This document shows, piece by piece, positions 1 through 10,739 of a stretch of 64,000 nt of DNA. The position numbers were made by a program, and so were the translations under genes. Numbering within the stretch: the first letter of the stretch is position 1; each line of letters starts with the position of its first letter. Under the pieces are notes generated by a model that had not been told where the DNA came from, did not search any database, and saw only the letters and a list, made by a program, of their open reading frames with translations. Origin of the DNA: Haliotis asinina (Eukaryota > Mollusca > Gastropoda > Lepetellida > Haliotidae); contig NC_090280.1 of assembly GCF_037392515.1 (NCBI RefSeq), positions 24,867,118 to 24,931,117 on the forward strand, read 5' to 3'.

Positions 1-503
1 CTTACGTATGGTAAATATTAAACAAGTTGCACATCTATACCATACGTTGCAATGGTTACCCTCCAACGTCTAAATGCCTATCAAGAAACGGGATCTGATG
101 ATCAGGCATGACATTTGAATGACATTAGGCGTTATACACATGCCCGTCCCAGTCAGTGCTAGTTAGCTTCGGCCACCATTGCTATCTTATCAGGTGTCTG
201 GCACGCTTTTTGTTTCCTATATAGTTTTCATTCACATGATAAAGAAATCAGAATATATCCCGAAACCTCGTGCTCCTCAACATAAAGAAGATGACATACC
301 TCAGACCTCAGTTATCACCTTTTTGTGAAAAGGAAGATGACAAAATGTCTGGTCAGTCGTATCAAGGCCAAACATAGACATTTTAATGCGGGGTGTCCAT
401 GTTCATCACTGATGAGAACACAACAAGGAAATGTCAGCGACAGTGGTGACAATCCTGAAGATCAAACGTGATACCAGCATTTTGGGTTTCATACCTTTGT
501 CGG

Positions 504-601
504 GTTGAATCCCATATGAGATACGAACCCACACTCTCGGAGTCAGGCACAGGAGCCAGCACGCAAAGTCAGCCGTCTAACCCACTCAGCCACCGCGGCT
601 T
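504..601 (-). repeat. tRNA-headed SINE fragment (Leu/Ser-like head)
   Basis: Read on the - strand this starts with a tRNA-like head: GTGGCTGAGTGGGTTAGACG (A-box region), a long variable-arm-like stretch, then GGGTTCGTATCTC (B-box region). The same order is found on the + strand at 39330-39435, so it is a dispersed SINE and not a functional tRNA gene. No CCA-ready acceptor stem can be paired. Confidence 0.65.
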
Positions 602-674
602 CTGCAAAAATTAAAGTCGCATACTTGGTAGTTATAACTTTACTTTGTCAGTGATACATCGGATATGAAATGCC

Positions 675-851
675 ATGTCGGCCAGACTTGGTTCTGAAAG
701 CTTTGTCGATGCCTTGAATGACAAACTTGATCAAGCAGCTATTGTGCAAGAGTCGTCTGAAGCTCTTAGAATATTCGCAGATAAAAGCATGCTCACTCCG
801 CCTCAAGGGTCGGAGCTGTGTGAATATTGGCCAACAACACGGGGAAAGTGA
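675..851 (+). pseudogene. Short open frame, possible coding remnant, unrecognised
   Basis: A 58-codon frame opens with ATG at 675 and ends with TGA at 849-851. Its composition looks protein-like (SSEALRIFADKS, TPPQGSELC), and after the stop the same frame reads on for about 25 further codons (VGVIPLAMQS). Protein-like stretches in shifted frames continue to about 1200 (for example FDFANRAEVHVSG). I do not recognise the family. The pattern of short open pieces broken by stops suggests a decayed gene or transposon ORF rather than a working gene. It could also be chance. Confidence 0.25.
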
Positions 852-1549
852 ACTTTTTGGAAAGTTGGGGTTATCCCTCTTGCAATGCAGTCTTGTGAGA
901 ATTGCACTCTGAATTTATATGGGTATGTTTAAACATGAAACTGATGAGGCGGTCTCTGTGGATGCCTTTATTTCTTCCACAACTGAATCAGCGGAAGGGA
1001 ATATCTGATGATTTTTGAAGGACAGCAGATCATAGATATTCCTGAAGCTCAATCTAAACTCCTCACATATCTTCTTTGACTTTGCCAACCGAGCAGAAGT
1101 TCATGTTTCTGGAGTGCATAAAGGAAAGGGTCTTCACAAAGTGGGGCAAGCTCTTGCCCACAGATGCAAGCAATTGTTGAAGCGCTCATAATTGCTTTCA
1201 AAATCAGGTTACCAGAACTTGTTTCAGGCAAGGAACAGCCTCTTTCAACAGTGACTCAACTGAAGGTCTCTATACATTTTTAACATGTATGGCCGTCAAA
1301 ATTGTTCAGTTCACCATTCGACCTGATACCTTTTACTAATATGTGAAGCATCCGGACGAAACTCAGGACGACATAAATTATATAGAAGCCGTATTACCAG
1401 TATTCTTGAGTCACAAATGACACAGAAATGTCGAAACCACATAAATGACTTGTTGATGATATATGGATATGCATTTCGAAAGAGAAATGAAACTTGTCGT
1501 TTAGCAGCAGATACGCTTGAAACAAGGCGTTATACAATATATCATTATG

Positions 1550-1757
1550 TACATAAGGAAAGGGAATCCAAGTTCCTATTGCCCTCAGCAACCAGGATCC
1601 ATTCCTCGACAGGGGTGCAAACTAGGGTTACCCAATTCGGTCCTTCGACCAGCATTGGGCTGCTGTGGACCTACATGCCTATACATGCCTACATGGAGCT
1701 ATTAGCGTTACCCAGCACCCACCACGAGGAGGTTGCTCTAAAAGGGTGCCCTCAAAG
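1550..1757 (-). mobile_element. LINE B 5'-end fragment
   Basis: This stretch matches the outer 5' region of LINE B at 35765-35966: both share the sequences CTATTGCCCTCA, ACCAGGATCC, ACCCAGCACCCACCACGAGG and a final GGGTGCC, in the same order and orientation. On the - strand it is therefore the start of a LINE B relative, but the ORFs that should follow below position 1550 are missing. The two copies differ in the middle part. Confidence 0.6.
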
Positions 1758-2390
1758 ATAGGGATTCCGTGATAAGGCTTATCACTGTGATCATACAAGA
1801 GCCCACGGAGACTAAACAAAGGTCAATAGGTAATGCAAAATACTTTTGACAATCAGGTCGGCAAGACAAGAGGCTGTGGAATTACAGTCATTCTGGAAAT
1901 ATTGACGTAATTAACATGCACGAGCTAGGGATGCACATTACAGAGGTACTCCGTTCTTGGAACATGCTGAACCATGCAAATTCCACATGCTAACCCCATT
2001 AGGGAACTGTCCACAGTAAGTGTCCTTTCAATAAACGAAAAACAAACGGTTACCTTTAATCACATTATCAGACAAAATCACCTGCACTCTTGGATACGTG
2101 CAAACAAAATATAGTACGTGTATATATACACTTAAAAACGTGAGTAGTCATAAAGCGTGTGGGTAAAATATATGGGAGAATCAGCTGTTCATGGCAACTC
2201 TAACATGGTTCGTTCGGGTTGTCCAGTGTTGTCTGTGATTTGATTATGTGAACTCGCAATACGTAAAACCTGTATGGAAAACAACAGTTTTGTAACAGTC
2301 TTTTCTTTGAAGGTGTTTGAAAGTCATAATGTGTCTGAGACAAAACACACAAAGTCATAGAACATGCTAAGATGTGGAGCAAAAACATAC

Positions 2391-2426
2391 CTGCCGGAAC
2401 GAGGGTGGGTGTTGTTGTTCTGTCAC
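2391..2426 (-). CDS. Candidate 36-nt stalk exon (weak)
   Basis: On the - strand the segment is preceded by TGTTTCAG and followed by GTATGT. It is 36 nt long and in phase 1-1 would add a Thr/Pro-rich peptide (DRTTTPTLVP), of the kind found in receptor stalks. The phase agrees with the exit phase of the Ig exon at 8541-8364. Nothing else proves that it is transcribed, and a short splice-like pair can arise by chance. Confidence 0.25.
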
Positions 2427-2842
2427 CTGAAACATGAATGGGAATTCAGTAAGAGCCAGTGTTTCATATAATGCGTCATTATTTGTAATCATTCACCTGA
2501 AACATCAACAGCACGAAGCTGACGCACATTCATTTTCATCTGTTATGGAAAAGTGAGTGAGTATGTTTTAGAAATGATTTCTGCCATTTTCCAACAAAAC
2601 ACGGAAGACAACACCAGAATTGGCCCTCATGCCTTGGGACAACATGGGGGAAAGGCGAATGAATAATAGACTTGGTTACAAATCCAATATTGCAGTCTTT
2701 GGATATGTGCATGAAAAAATAGCAGAATTCTCCACGATTCGTTACTGAGCCTTATACCATTCAAAAGGAATGTGATATACAACTGAATGTTCAGCTTTGT
2801 TGTGCAAGCAAGGATGACTCATGATTTATAGATGCCACGTAC

Positions 2843-2878
2843 CCGGCGAAGAGATCGAGATGCCGCGTGTGTTACAAT
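2843..2878 (-). CDS. Candidate 36-nt stalk exon (weak)
   Basis: Same design as 2426-2391: a pyrimidine-rich acceptor (ATTTTTAG), 36 nt, then the donor GTACGT. In phase 1-1 it encodes a Ser/Ile/Pro peptide (CNTRGISISSP). Two such segments with identical length and phase on the strand of the split Ig domain could be stalk cassettes of that gene. This is inference only. Confidence 0.22.
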
Positions 2879-4375
2879 CTAAAAATGAATACGAAAAACA
2901 TGACATTTCTCAAAATATGACTCGATTTGAGTTGCTGTTTGTACTGAGTTGAACTGAAGCATAGATGAATGACCACATGTGAATGAATTGTAAACAATCA
3001 TGACGTTTAGACATTTACGTATGAAACATGAAACTGAACACCGCACTTTTTGTTGCAGTACCGTAATTGAAACAATATCATGCGCAAAATACTAAAATCT
3101 AAAAGGAAAATATCCAGGAGCATATCTCACCTTCTGTCATGCTGTCGTATCTGCCAAATATCTTTCATCAGCAATCATGCACATTTTATGACATAGCTTG
3201 AGGATAAATGTAAAAGAAATGACTGTGAAGGTATTCATCTCAATTAAGTATTCATTCACATCCTTGCGGACACCATGATGTGGAAAGGTATGTCTCAATT
3301 TCCTGGACATGCACAATTCGACATTTTACGATTTGAGTTATCGTCCTTGACAAAGTTTAGTTACAACAGTGTTGCGACGAATTTTGGGAATGGAAATAGA
3401 AATGAAGCTCATTACACAAACGATAACAATTCGCTTTTACTTCCTACAGCGGTGATAGTGCCTCAAGCATTCCCCAACAAAATGCACATAAAGTGGAGAT
3501 TTTAGGGTAACACAAGTAACCGAACCGAACCAAACCAGACAAACAAACAGGTATTAAGAGGGAAAAGCGGATTTATTGATATATAGGGCCGTCTCCTATT
3601 CTGTCGGTAAACACGTTCTCTGCTGAGATCGCCGATGCGTGATAGTTAGCGGTTGTTTACATCATTGACCGGTAACTAGGAAGTGGAACACGTCTACGAA
3701 TGATCAAAATGTTGCAATGCAAGGAATGTTCGTGACTTTTTAACCAACCTGGAAAAAACGTAACTTTTTTCCTGTCTTCTTCGATAGGATTCCCCTTTCT
3801 TACACCTACTGACGTTACTTTCTAGAATGGGAGACGCCTCGACAAGTCAGCGGCGGACGAAATTTTATTTCATCCAGCTCAAGAGTGGTAGTACCTCTGA
3901 TGGCTCAAGCAGTTGATAGATGGACTTGTTAGTTATAAACAACAAGCACTCACACGAAAAGAACTGTTTGCATTATTTTTTCAGCCGATATCCGTAAGTA
4001 CCGCGAGAACAGGAAACGCCAATATTTGTATCTTTAATTTTTTCTGGCGCATTTTTTCCTTCATCTATTCATTTATCAATGACATTCTTGTCTATTTATT
4101 TCATTCTACTAGTTTACTTTATATTAATATTTATGAAGGATTGGAAATTCACATATTCATCTGAATTTCCCAAATTGTACCGAAGAAGCTAGAACACCAT
4201 AAGAGACACAAGCGCTGTTTACACCTATAAAGGTTAAACACCCTTGTTCTTGCATTTTCAGTTCAGAATATGTGAGCTTAAAATGGAGCATGTATATACA
4301 TAAAACACTGGTATTGGCTTTTGTAGGGATCTTTTTTTTCAGCTTCAAGTTCTGCAAGTGCCATAGTGTGAGTAT

Positions 4376-4470
4376 GGTTATAAGCCGCTTTAGCAATATT
4401 CCAGCAGAATATCTGCAAAGACACTAGAAATGAGCTTCACATATCGGACCCATGTGTAGAATCATATTTA
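4376..4470 (-). repeat. tRNA-SINE fragment, 3' half
   Basis: It contains GCCGCTTTAGCAATATTCCA and the middle part up to the CCCATGTG segment of the family seen complete at 48055-48210. Opposite orientation to that copy; the tRNA-like head is missing. Confidence 0.7.
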
Positions 4471-5129
4471 GTTATCCGGCTTTATGTTTGCCTTGCAAAT
4501 ATGTTGTCTGCCTTTTTTGATTAATACATTCATATTCTGAGAAAAAATGCATCACGTCTACAAGCACACATTTACTTGCAAGAGTATATGTGACTATGTG
4601 GTAAGTATATTGTAGTACGTAAACTGACCACGTAAACGTCACAAAATCAATTTACGCACGTAAGAATTTATACTCCTGGAGTAAATTTAAAGTAAAATAA
4701 GAGGACTCCTGGAGTACTTTACCTGTAGGACCAAACTGACGTTGTCAATGGCACTTTGTATTTTAATCATGCTTCCGTTATAACAACTATATATTAACCC
4801 TTGTAAATTTGGGTGATCTCAGAATTGATCTAAATAATAAATTTCCCATATTTGTCACTATTCAGTTTGGGTAATCCTCTTTATCGTATTGTGATGCGTC
4901 GTATAATCACCACATAACCTCTACCTCAGTTGTCATTCTGGTCTCAGTCATTTGTCAGTGTCAGCACTCCCTTTCCTGCAGTCACACATTGTCTTCCATT
5001 TCTTCTAGTACAAGAGTATAGTAAAATTCTGATATTGGCTTTAATACATGGTGTATACTCATATACTCTCTCATGATTATCAGATCATAATCTATGCCAG
5101 CTCAGTGCTGTTTAAGTATACCACTACCT

Positions 5130-5292
5130 ATGAGTGAGTGAATGTAGCTTTACGCCCTTTTCAGCAATATTCCAGCAATATCCCGGCGGAGGAAACAAAA
5201 AATGGGCCTTACATATTGTACCCATGTACGAAACCGAACCTTCGGTGTTACGACCGAACGCGTCATTTACTAAGCTATCCCATCGCCCCGCA
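5130..5292 (-). repeat. tRNA-SINE, nearly full length
   Basis: Starts with TGAGTGAGTGAATGTAG and TTTACGCCC, continues through CAGCAATATTCCAGC and the CCCATGTACGAAACCGAACC segment, and ends in the CCATCGCCCCG tRNA-like head. On the - strand this is head, B box (GGTTCGGTTTC), body and tail in the right order. Confidence 0.8.
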
Positions 5293-5654
5293 GATATTTG
5301 ACGCCAGTGGTGTTCGTTCGCCTTTCTTCTCATACAGTACGTTGCTTTCTCTATGAGACTGATCAATGAAGCATCGTCGCAGGCAGGAACGTTTGGATTA
5401 AACTAAAGATCACGTCATTTGGAGAGACCAGGAATGGGTCCTAGTATCGTTCACTCTTGAATAGCGATATTGTTTGAATTTCGCAGGTCGTCATGATTAT
5501 GTGTGGCAACGACAAGAATGAGATCCGACTTCAAACTTAGACCATGATGACACCTACAGTTGAGACGCACAATCGGGAGGGACCATTAGAGGTTCTAGCA
5601 ACGGTGTATGGTGCATGTGCTGCAGGGATGACCTTCTGGTCATCTGTGCACGTT

Positions 5655-7450
5655 TGATTGATTTAAACATATTTATTCAAGAGAATGGATTGGGTACAAC
5701 TTAGTCAAACCCTGTCCTATTATAGTGCTCACATGCAAAAGTGAAACAAACTATATGTACAGGGATAGAAAAGTATATACAAAAGGAGAATAATACATCA
5801 AAATTAAAGTAATACATTGAATACGCTCATTACTTAGATCATAAACATTATATGAAATCATGATTCGTTTGGAGTTTGATTTATATTTTTGAACTTCTTT
5901 AATCTTCTATTTATTGTCACTGAACGTAAGATCTGCACTGCCATTTAATGGTAACTCTAGTTTTTTTGTGTGTGCTCTAATGCTTCAGATTTTGTTAATA
6001 TTTTGAAACATTTCCCGTCTGATATTACAATACAAAGAACATTCCATAAAATAATGATGAAAATTTTCACAGGTAAATGCTACATTCTGGATTCACAATG
6101 AGACCAATCCTATACAGATCACCATTTAATCTACTGTTTGAATACTAGTATCTCACCTGCTTATGAATTACATTTATGGTAACATCTGTCACCAAAACAT
6201 GGCGCTTTTGACTTACGCGAGCTTATTTACGATTTAAAACTTTTAACGGAATCATGCAAAGGTACATTATTCCATAGTTGTGAAGATGAAGGGAGGAATG
6301 ATTGAGTGTAGAGACTTGTGCGGGAATAGGACAAGTTTCTCAGATTATGATTTGCCCTGGATTCAACAGTTTGGGCATAGGATCTAAAAGGTAGGATGGA
6401 GCGTGTTTTGTTGTAGATATTATAGAATAAAGACAGTTTACAAGATCCTCTTCTCTCTTTTAACAATTACCAACCTGCTTCATAAATTATCTCTAGAACC
6501 ATATTTTGGTAAACCAGTAACTATCCTGGCGGCCTCAAACTGAACTTTTTCAAGTTTTTAGGTTAAATCTATCGAACAACCATCCCATAATTCACTGGCA
6601 CATTCAAGGTGTGGGCTGATGAATACGATATAGATCTTATCTAGGCTGTCCCTGTTCAGCGTGAACTTTAATTTTCTCACTGCTGAAGCCATCAAGTACG
6701 TTGTTCCACTTACAGTCAGAAGAAAAAGTTACTCTAAGATGTTTATGAGATTTTTCCGGCGGACACACTGATTTTCAAATTCTAAATCCAGAATGTTATC
6801 ATCATGTTTAAGACTGAAACGCATAGCTTCTGCTGTGTTGGGATTGTATGTCAAAAGCCAACTGCTGCCCAGCACGATAAGTTCCTATTGAGTGTATCTT
6901 GCATAAGCCTGTGATTTATCGATGAAAATCCCATAGATGTATCATCTACGAACATGCCTGCTGCACAATCTAACTCATCGGCAATATCATTAAGATATAC
7001 TGCCAATAGAAAGGGACCCAGGACTGATCCCCGGGGTACCCCACCAGCAAGAGATTAGGGATCTGATAACGAACCATCTTTTGAGTTCTACCACTGATGT
7101 AACATTCAGTAAACCCGTGAGCCACACTCCGTCAAATACCTTTGAAACATCAAAATAAACCACCATCCACTAGTCTTCACGTCTATCTAGACCTGAGCAA
7201 ATACTGTTAATATATAGTTCTATTAAACTGAGGAGTCGTAGACTGGCCCACTTCAAATCCGAAATGATATTTGTACAACAATGTATTGTCCAGAAAATAG
7301 TTAGACATATGCTTCATGAAAACACTTTCAAACATTTTCCCTAAACAACTGATTAGAGAAATGGGTCGGTAATTGCTACAACTAGGCTTATTTTCTTTTT
7401 TATGAAGCGGCATCACATGAGCTTCTCTTCATCTATTGGGATAGATACAT
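5655..7450 (-). mobile_element. Decayed non-LTR retrotransposon (RT and C-terminus)
   Basis: On the - strand, 7416-7207 encodes the start of a LINE reverse transcriptase (MPLHKKENKPS, NYRPISLISCLGK). About 7040-6900 holds a GTPG-type turn and the catalytic box FVDDT at 6952-6938. 6466-6227 encodes the usual C-terminal end (RTSLYTQSFLPSSSQLWN). Frame changes and stops separate these parts, and the endonuclease is absent. Below 6227 the sequence is AT-rich and ends near 5655 with an AATAAAT signal on the - strand, fitting the 3' UTR. The clade is most likely of the CR1/Jockey type, judged from motif style only. It is dead and 5'-truncated. Confidence 0.75.
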
Positions 7451-8363
7451 GTAGTAATGATTTATTGAATAAAATTCACAATGGTTTACGTGAAACAATG
7501 TGCTGGTGCCATCCGATTTGCCTCCCACACATCGCCCGGGTCCAGGGTCGTTGATGCCTACTTAAAACAGGAACGAATTGTCGCGGCATGGAGTGTACAG
7601 CCCCGTCAGTCGTACCGAAGACATTGGATCACCCATCGCTGATAGCCATCTCAAGATGCATATCCACAAACGTTATGGGAAATCGTAAATGCTTCTGAGG
7701 ATTGCTTTGGTTTCGTGTTGGTTTTAAATGGATTTGTTGTGATGGTGTGTTAACAGATCAATTTTGTTAAGACCCTTTCATTTTGACGGGTGCTGTGCCT
7801 GATTATTGCCTATACATTGTCGTTTTAGTACATATGGGCGACAACATGATTAAATAGGCCATTTCACTATCGGACTTCAAAGTGAGGGTTGAAGAGGAAG
7901 GACATACATATCCCTGTGGCACCCTGGGAGTTAATCCCGATTATAAGTGAGCGAAGTTAAATATCAGAAATGTATTTTGTACTGAAGTTTTTATAAAATT
8001 AATAACGATGGGTTATCTTTGCATTATGGGTCTTGCAGAAAATCTTCTCCTTATATGTAAAGAAAAAATAATTTCCAGAATTATGTCATTTCATACAACC
8101 AAAACGCATATGCACAGAATCTCAAGAGCACTTCCTGATTGTATGAAGAGAATTTTAACGAGTGAATGAAACAGTTGTTGCTTTGTTGAGATTTATGTTT
8201 GTTTGTTGTTTTTGTCATGTTTTGTGTTGTTTTTTGGTGGCGCGTTGGCAGGTCCACGCGTCTATGAGACCAGGTATGTTTCAGGTAGTCTGGTTCGGTG
8301 ATTTCATACTCTTTTAACTGATTCAATTAGTTCTCAACACAGATTTGTGTTTATTGACTTTAC
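7451..8363. other. Non-coding stretch
   Basis: No recognisable gene. The - strand open frame 8326-8081 lies just beyond the Ig exon end at 8364 and has no domain that I recognise; it is most simply intron. Confidence 0.4.
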
Positions 8364-10003
8364 CTTGAACTATTAATATCTTGTTCAGCTAATGGGGGAT
8401 TTGGGTGCTTTGCAAGATCAGTTTACACTTGTACTCTCCTCTGTCATCCCAGGTGACATTTGTTAGATTGAAACCAAATTTTTCAGTTTCATCCAGCAGA
8501 TAAAACCGGGATTTGTAGATGCCGTTGATACTGAGGGACTCCTGAAGAGAGAAGACATACCACAATTAGGCACACAAAGAAAGACGTGAACTGACTATAA
8601 AGCGTTGCCACTATGGACAAACTTCTAGAGTCGGTGAGCGATAAAAACCTTTACAGGCACCATTTTTGCATCGATAGTTATCGAATTAAAAGGTCTTGAC
8701 AAAGCAATGTAGACAATGTACGGTTCACTCATGAGTAATAGTGTAGCTAATTAGATTGAACGGAATGTCTGACCTTAGTTTTAGGTGAAGACCAAAACAA
8801 TCAATGATGACCCTGTTATAAGGCTCTTCAAATCTGGAATGGGTTTTAATGGTTCGGTAGTTACTGACTTTGTTTGCCAGCCATATGGCTCACATGCCAG
8901 GTTTTGCCAGATTCAACCACATCATGTCGCAAATTAGGGACACAATGTTGTCACAAATTTTCTTCACACCCAAATGTAATGCCGAATTAGTTTGGTGTGC
9001 CAACCTAAAAACATGTTCCGTCAGGAATTCGGCAGAATTTCTGAGTGGGTTTAGTTTTACGCCACACTCAGCAATATTCCAGCTATATGGCGGTAATTCG
9101 GCAGAACAATATATGGAAAAACCTCCATTCATTATCAGCGGACACACCCGTCTACCTCGATTTCCCCTTGAAATAATAACTTTTACTATGAAACTGCCGT
9201 ATAGGCTCGAAAAAGGAGTTCTTGGTCTCGGTGTAACCCAATTGCTCTCTGTCCAGAATTAATTGTCAGTCATTGGAGAAGATTAACAACCCTACCAAAT
9301 AATTCTCAACCCTTAACCAACCCCAACACCAAGTCAGTCTTCAAATTCTCAAAATGGAGATGAGCACATGTAAAACGACATAAAACCCCATGTGAAGATA
9401 TTATGTTATCTTTGTTATGTTATATTACCGAGTTTGAAAGTGGGTGCCCGAGTTAGCAACCACAGCCACCGTGAGGTCAGTAGCTTCTATACTTCTATAT
9501 AGTTCAGACGTACTGAAGGCATAATTTAGTGCCTTTGAGTATTTGAGTATTTCCGGGAATTACAAATAGATATTTGTAATCTATCTACCTGCTTCAAGTG
9601 CTTCACACTCATTTGCTCAACCTAGCATAACCCTCTGTAATATAACTGTTGCGGCAAGTATTTCTTTTAAATCCAAGAGCTTTGGTACTGTGTTAACAAA
9701 ATTGGTATCGTATTTCTGTGCTGTCTGTGATGACATAAACAATGACATCTGCAGCCATTCCTTATGAATGATGTAAAATAAATATGCACCAAAAAGTGGA
9801 TGATTAGTTGCTCAAGATGGGCATCTTGCATCCCAGGATGCCATGTCATCAAATGGGATATTACAATACCGGTGAAAAATCTTTTTTGAGTGTCTCTGCT
9901 ATCCGTGTCGTTTCAAAAGACCACTCGACTGCAAAGAATGGAGGGACTTCATAATCCCACACAAAGGAAGCAGTTTCGTTGGCGCACACTGTCACATTTT
10001 CCG
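8364..10003 (-). CDS. Ig V-type domain encoded by two exons, with premature stop
   Basis: Exon 10003-9870 (134 nt) follows a good acceptor (TATTTGCAG) and ends at GTATTG. It enters in phase 1 and exits in phase 0. It carries the first half of an Ig domain, with the first cysteine (VTVCANETASF) and the core tryptophan (AVEWSF). Exon 8541-8364 (178 nt) follows CTCTTCAG and ends at GTAAAG, entering in phase 0 and leaving in phase 1. It carries the second half with the hallmark DDRGEYKC. Phases match, and the exit phase is the one usual for Ig exons. A TAG at 8391-8389 interrupts the last beta-strand (QIPH, stop, LNKILIVQ). So this is a soluble truncated product, a pseudogene, or an allele/assembly error. 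The leader, membrane and tail exons are not found with confidence. Confidence 0.65.
9042..9096 (-). repeat. SINE tail, second subfamily
   Basis: Contains TTTAGTTTTACGCC, CACTCAGCAATATTCCAGC and TATATGGCGG, the 3' end of the subfamily that is longer at 10483-10735. Only the tail is present. Confidence 0.7.
9100..9868. other. Intron-like non-coding DNA
   Basis: Lies between the two halves of the - strand Ig domain. The open frames here have no recognisable domains. No RNA gene or repeat family could be recognised. Confidence 0.4.
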
Positions 10004-10199
10004 CTGCAAATACAAGTTGTATGGATATATACTCCTCACAAAAAAGCAACAAGTTCTTTCAGTGTAAGATATTTATCAATCTCAATAGTGATTTTAGCCT
10101 ACATGTTACTGAAAGGAAAATATTTAAAGAATACGTGCCCTTTAGTGACTGTCAAATCGATTTAACTAATAACACTGACATTGCCCGACCACAACCACC

Positions 10200-10480
10200 C
10201 TTAATTACAAGATGCAAATTGTGTGCCATGAATGTGCTCCACTCTTCACAAATGCACCCTGATCGATGTGAGCCTACCAACAATCATTCCTCTGGTACAA
10301 CAAGCGGGTCCTAACTTTTTTTGATGGATGATAATGCCTGAGAAAGAGTTGTTAATGATGTTGTTTAGATCAACAACATCCCACATATGAAATGGCCTGT
10401 AAGGTCACTTGATCTTAATACCACTGAATATGCATGGGGTATTATTGGAAGTCGTGCGTACGGTCTCAGTGGTCACACCC
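10200..10480 (+). pseudogene. Tc1-like transposase fragment
   Basis: Broken reading on the + strand gives two neighbouring motifs of Tc1/mariner transposases: the second catalytic region with FFLMDDNA (about 10315-10338), and the third with WPVRSLDLNTTEYAW (about 10401-10440), where the catalytic site would follow. A stop directly follows DDNA. No terminal repeats were seen. It is a short dead remnant. Confidence 0.65.
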
Positions 10481-10482
10481 AG

Positions 10483-10735
10483 GATGAGTGAGTGAGTTAG
10501 TGTAGTTTTACGCCGCACTCAACAATATTCTAGATATATGGCGGTAGTCTGTAAATAATCGAGTCTGGACCAGACAATCCAGTGATCAACAACATGAGCA
10601 TCGATCTGCGCAATCAGGAACCGATGACATGTGTCAGCCAATACATACCTTCAAGCATGGGTTGGTGAAGGTCTATTCTACCCCGGGACCTTCACGGGTC
10701 CCCCCAGGGTGAACTTGGGCAGGCGTTAATGTGAA
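10483..10735 (-). repeat. SINE, second subfamily, long copy
   Basis: Reads TGAGTGAGTGAGTTAG, TTTTACGCCGCACTCA, AATATTCTAGATATATGGCGG, then a conserved body (GACAATCCAGTGATCAACA, GAGCATCGATCTGCGCAA) and a distal block with CCCGGGACCTTCACGG. A second, more diverged copy is at 14584-14815. On the - strand the distal block is the head and the GAGTGAGT run is the tail. Confidence 0.75.
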
Positions 10736-10739
10736 AATG

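Larger units (their letters stand above)
1758..4375. other. Non-coding stretch, possible small exons only
   Basis: No recognisable gene, LINE or tandem array. On the - strand there are two 36-nt exon-like segments (2878-2843 and 2426-2391), listed separately. The open frame at 3275-3505 (+) has no recognisable domain. A plausible reading is intron or intergenic DNA of the - strand Ig gene. Confidence 0.4.

Noticed and set aside
2200-2388. - strand frame that starts like a signal peptide (MFLLHILACSMTLCVL)
   Set aside because: The start lies directly behind a GTATGT donor site, so this is more likely intron read-through; no following domain or donor.
8870-9262. 130-codon + strand frame
   Set aside because: It runs through a SINE tail and lies in the intron between the two - strand Ig half-exons; no family motif.
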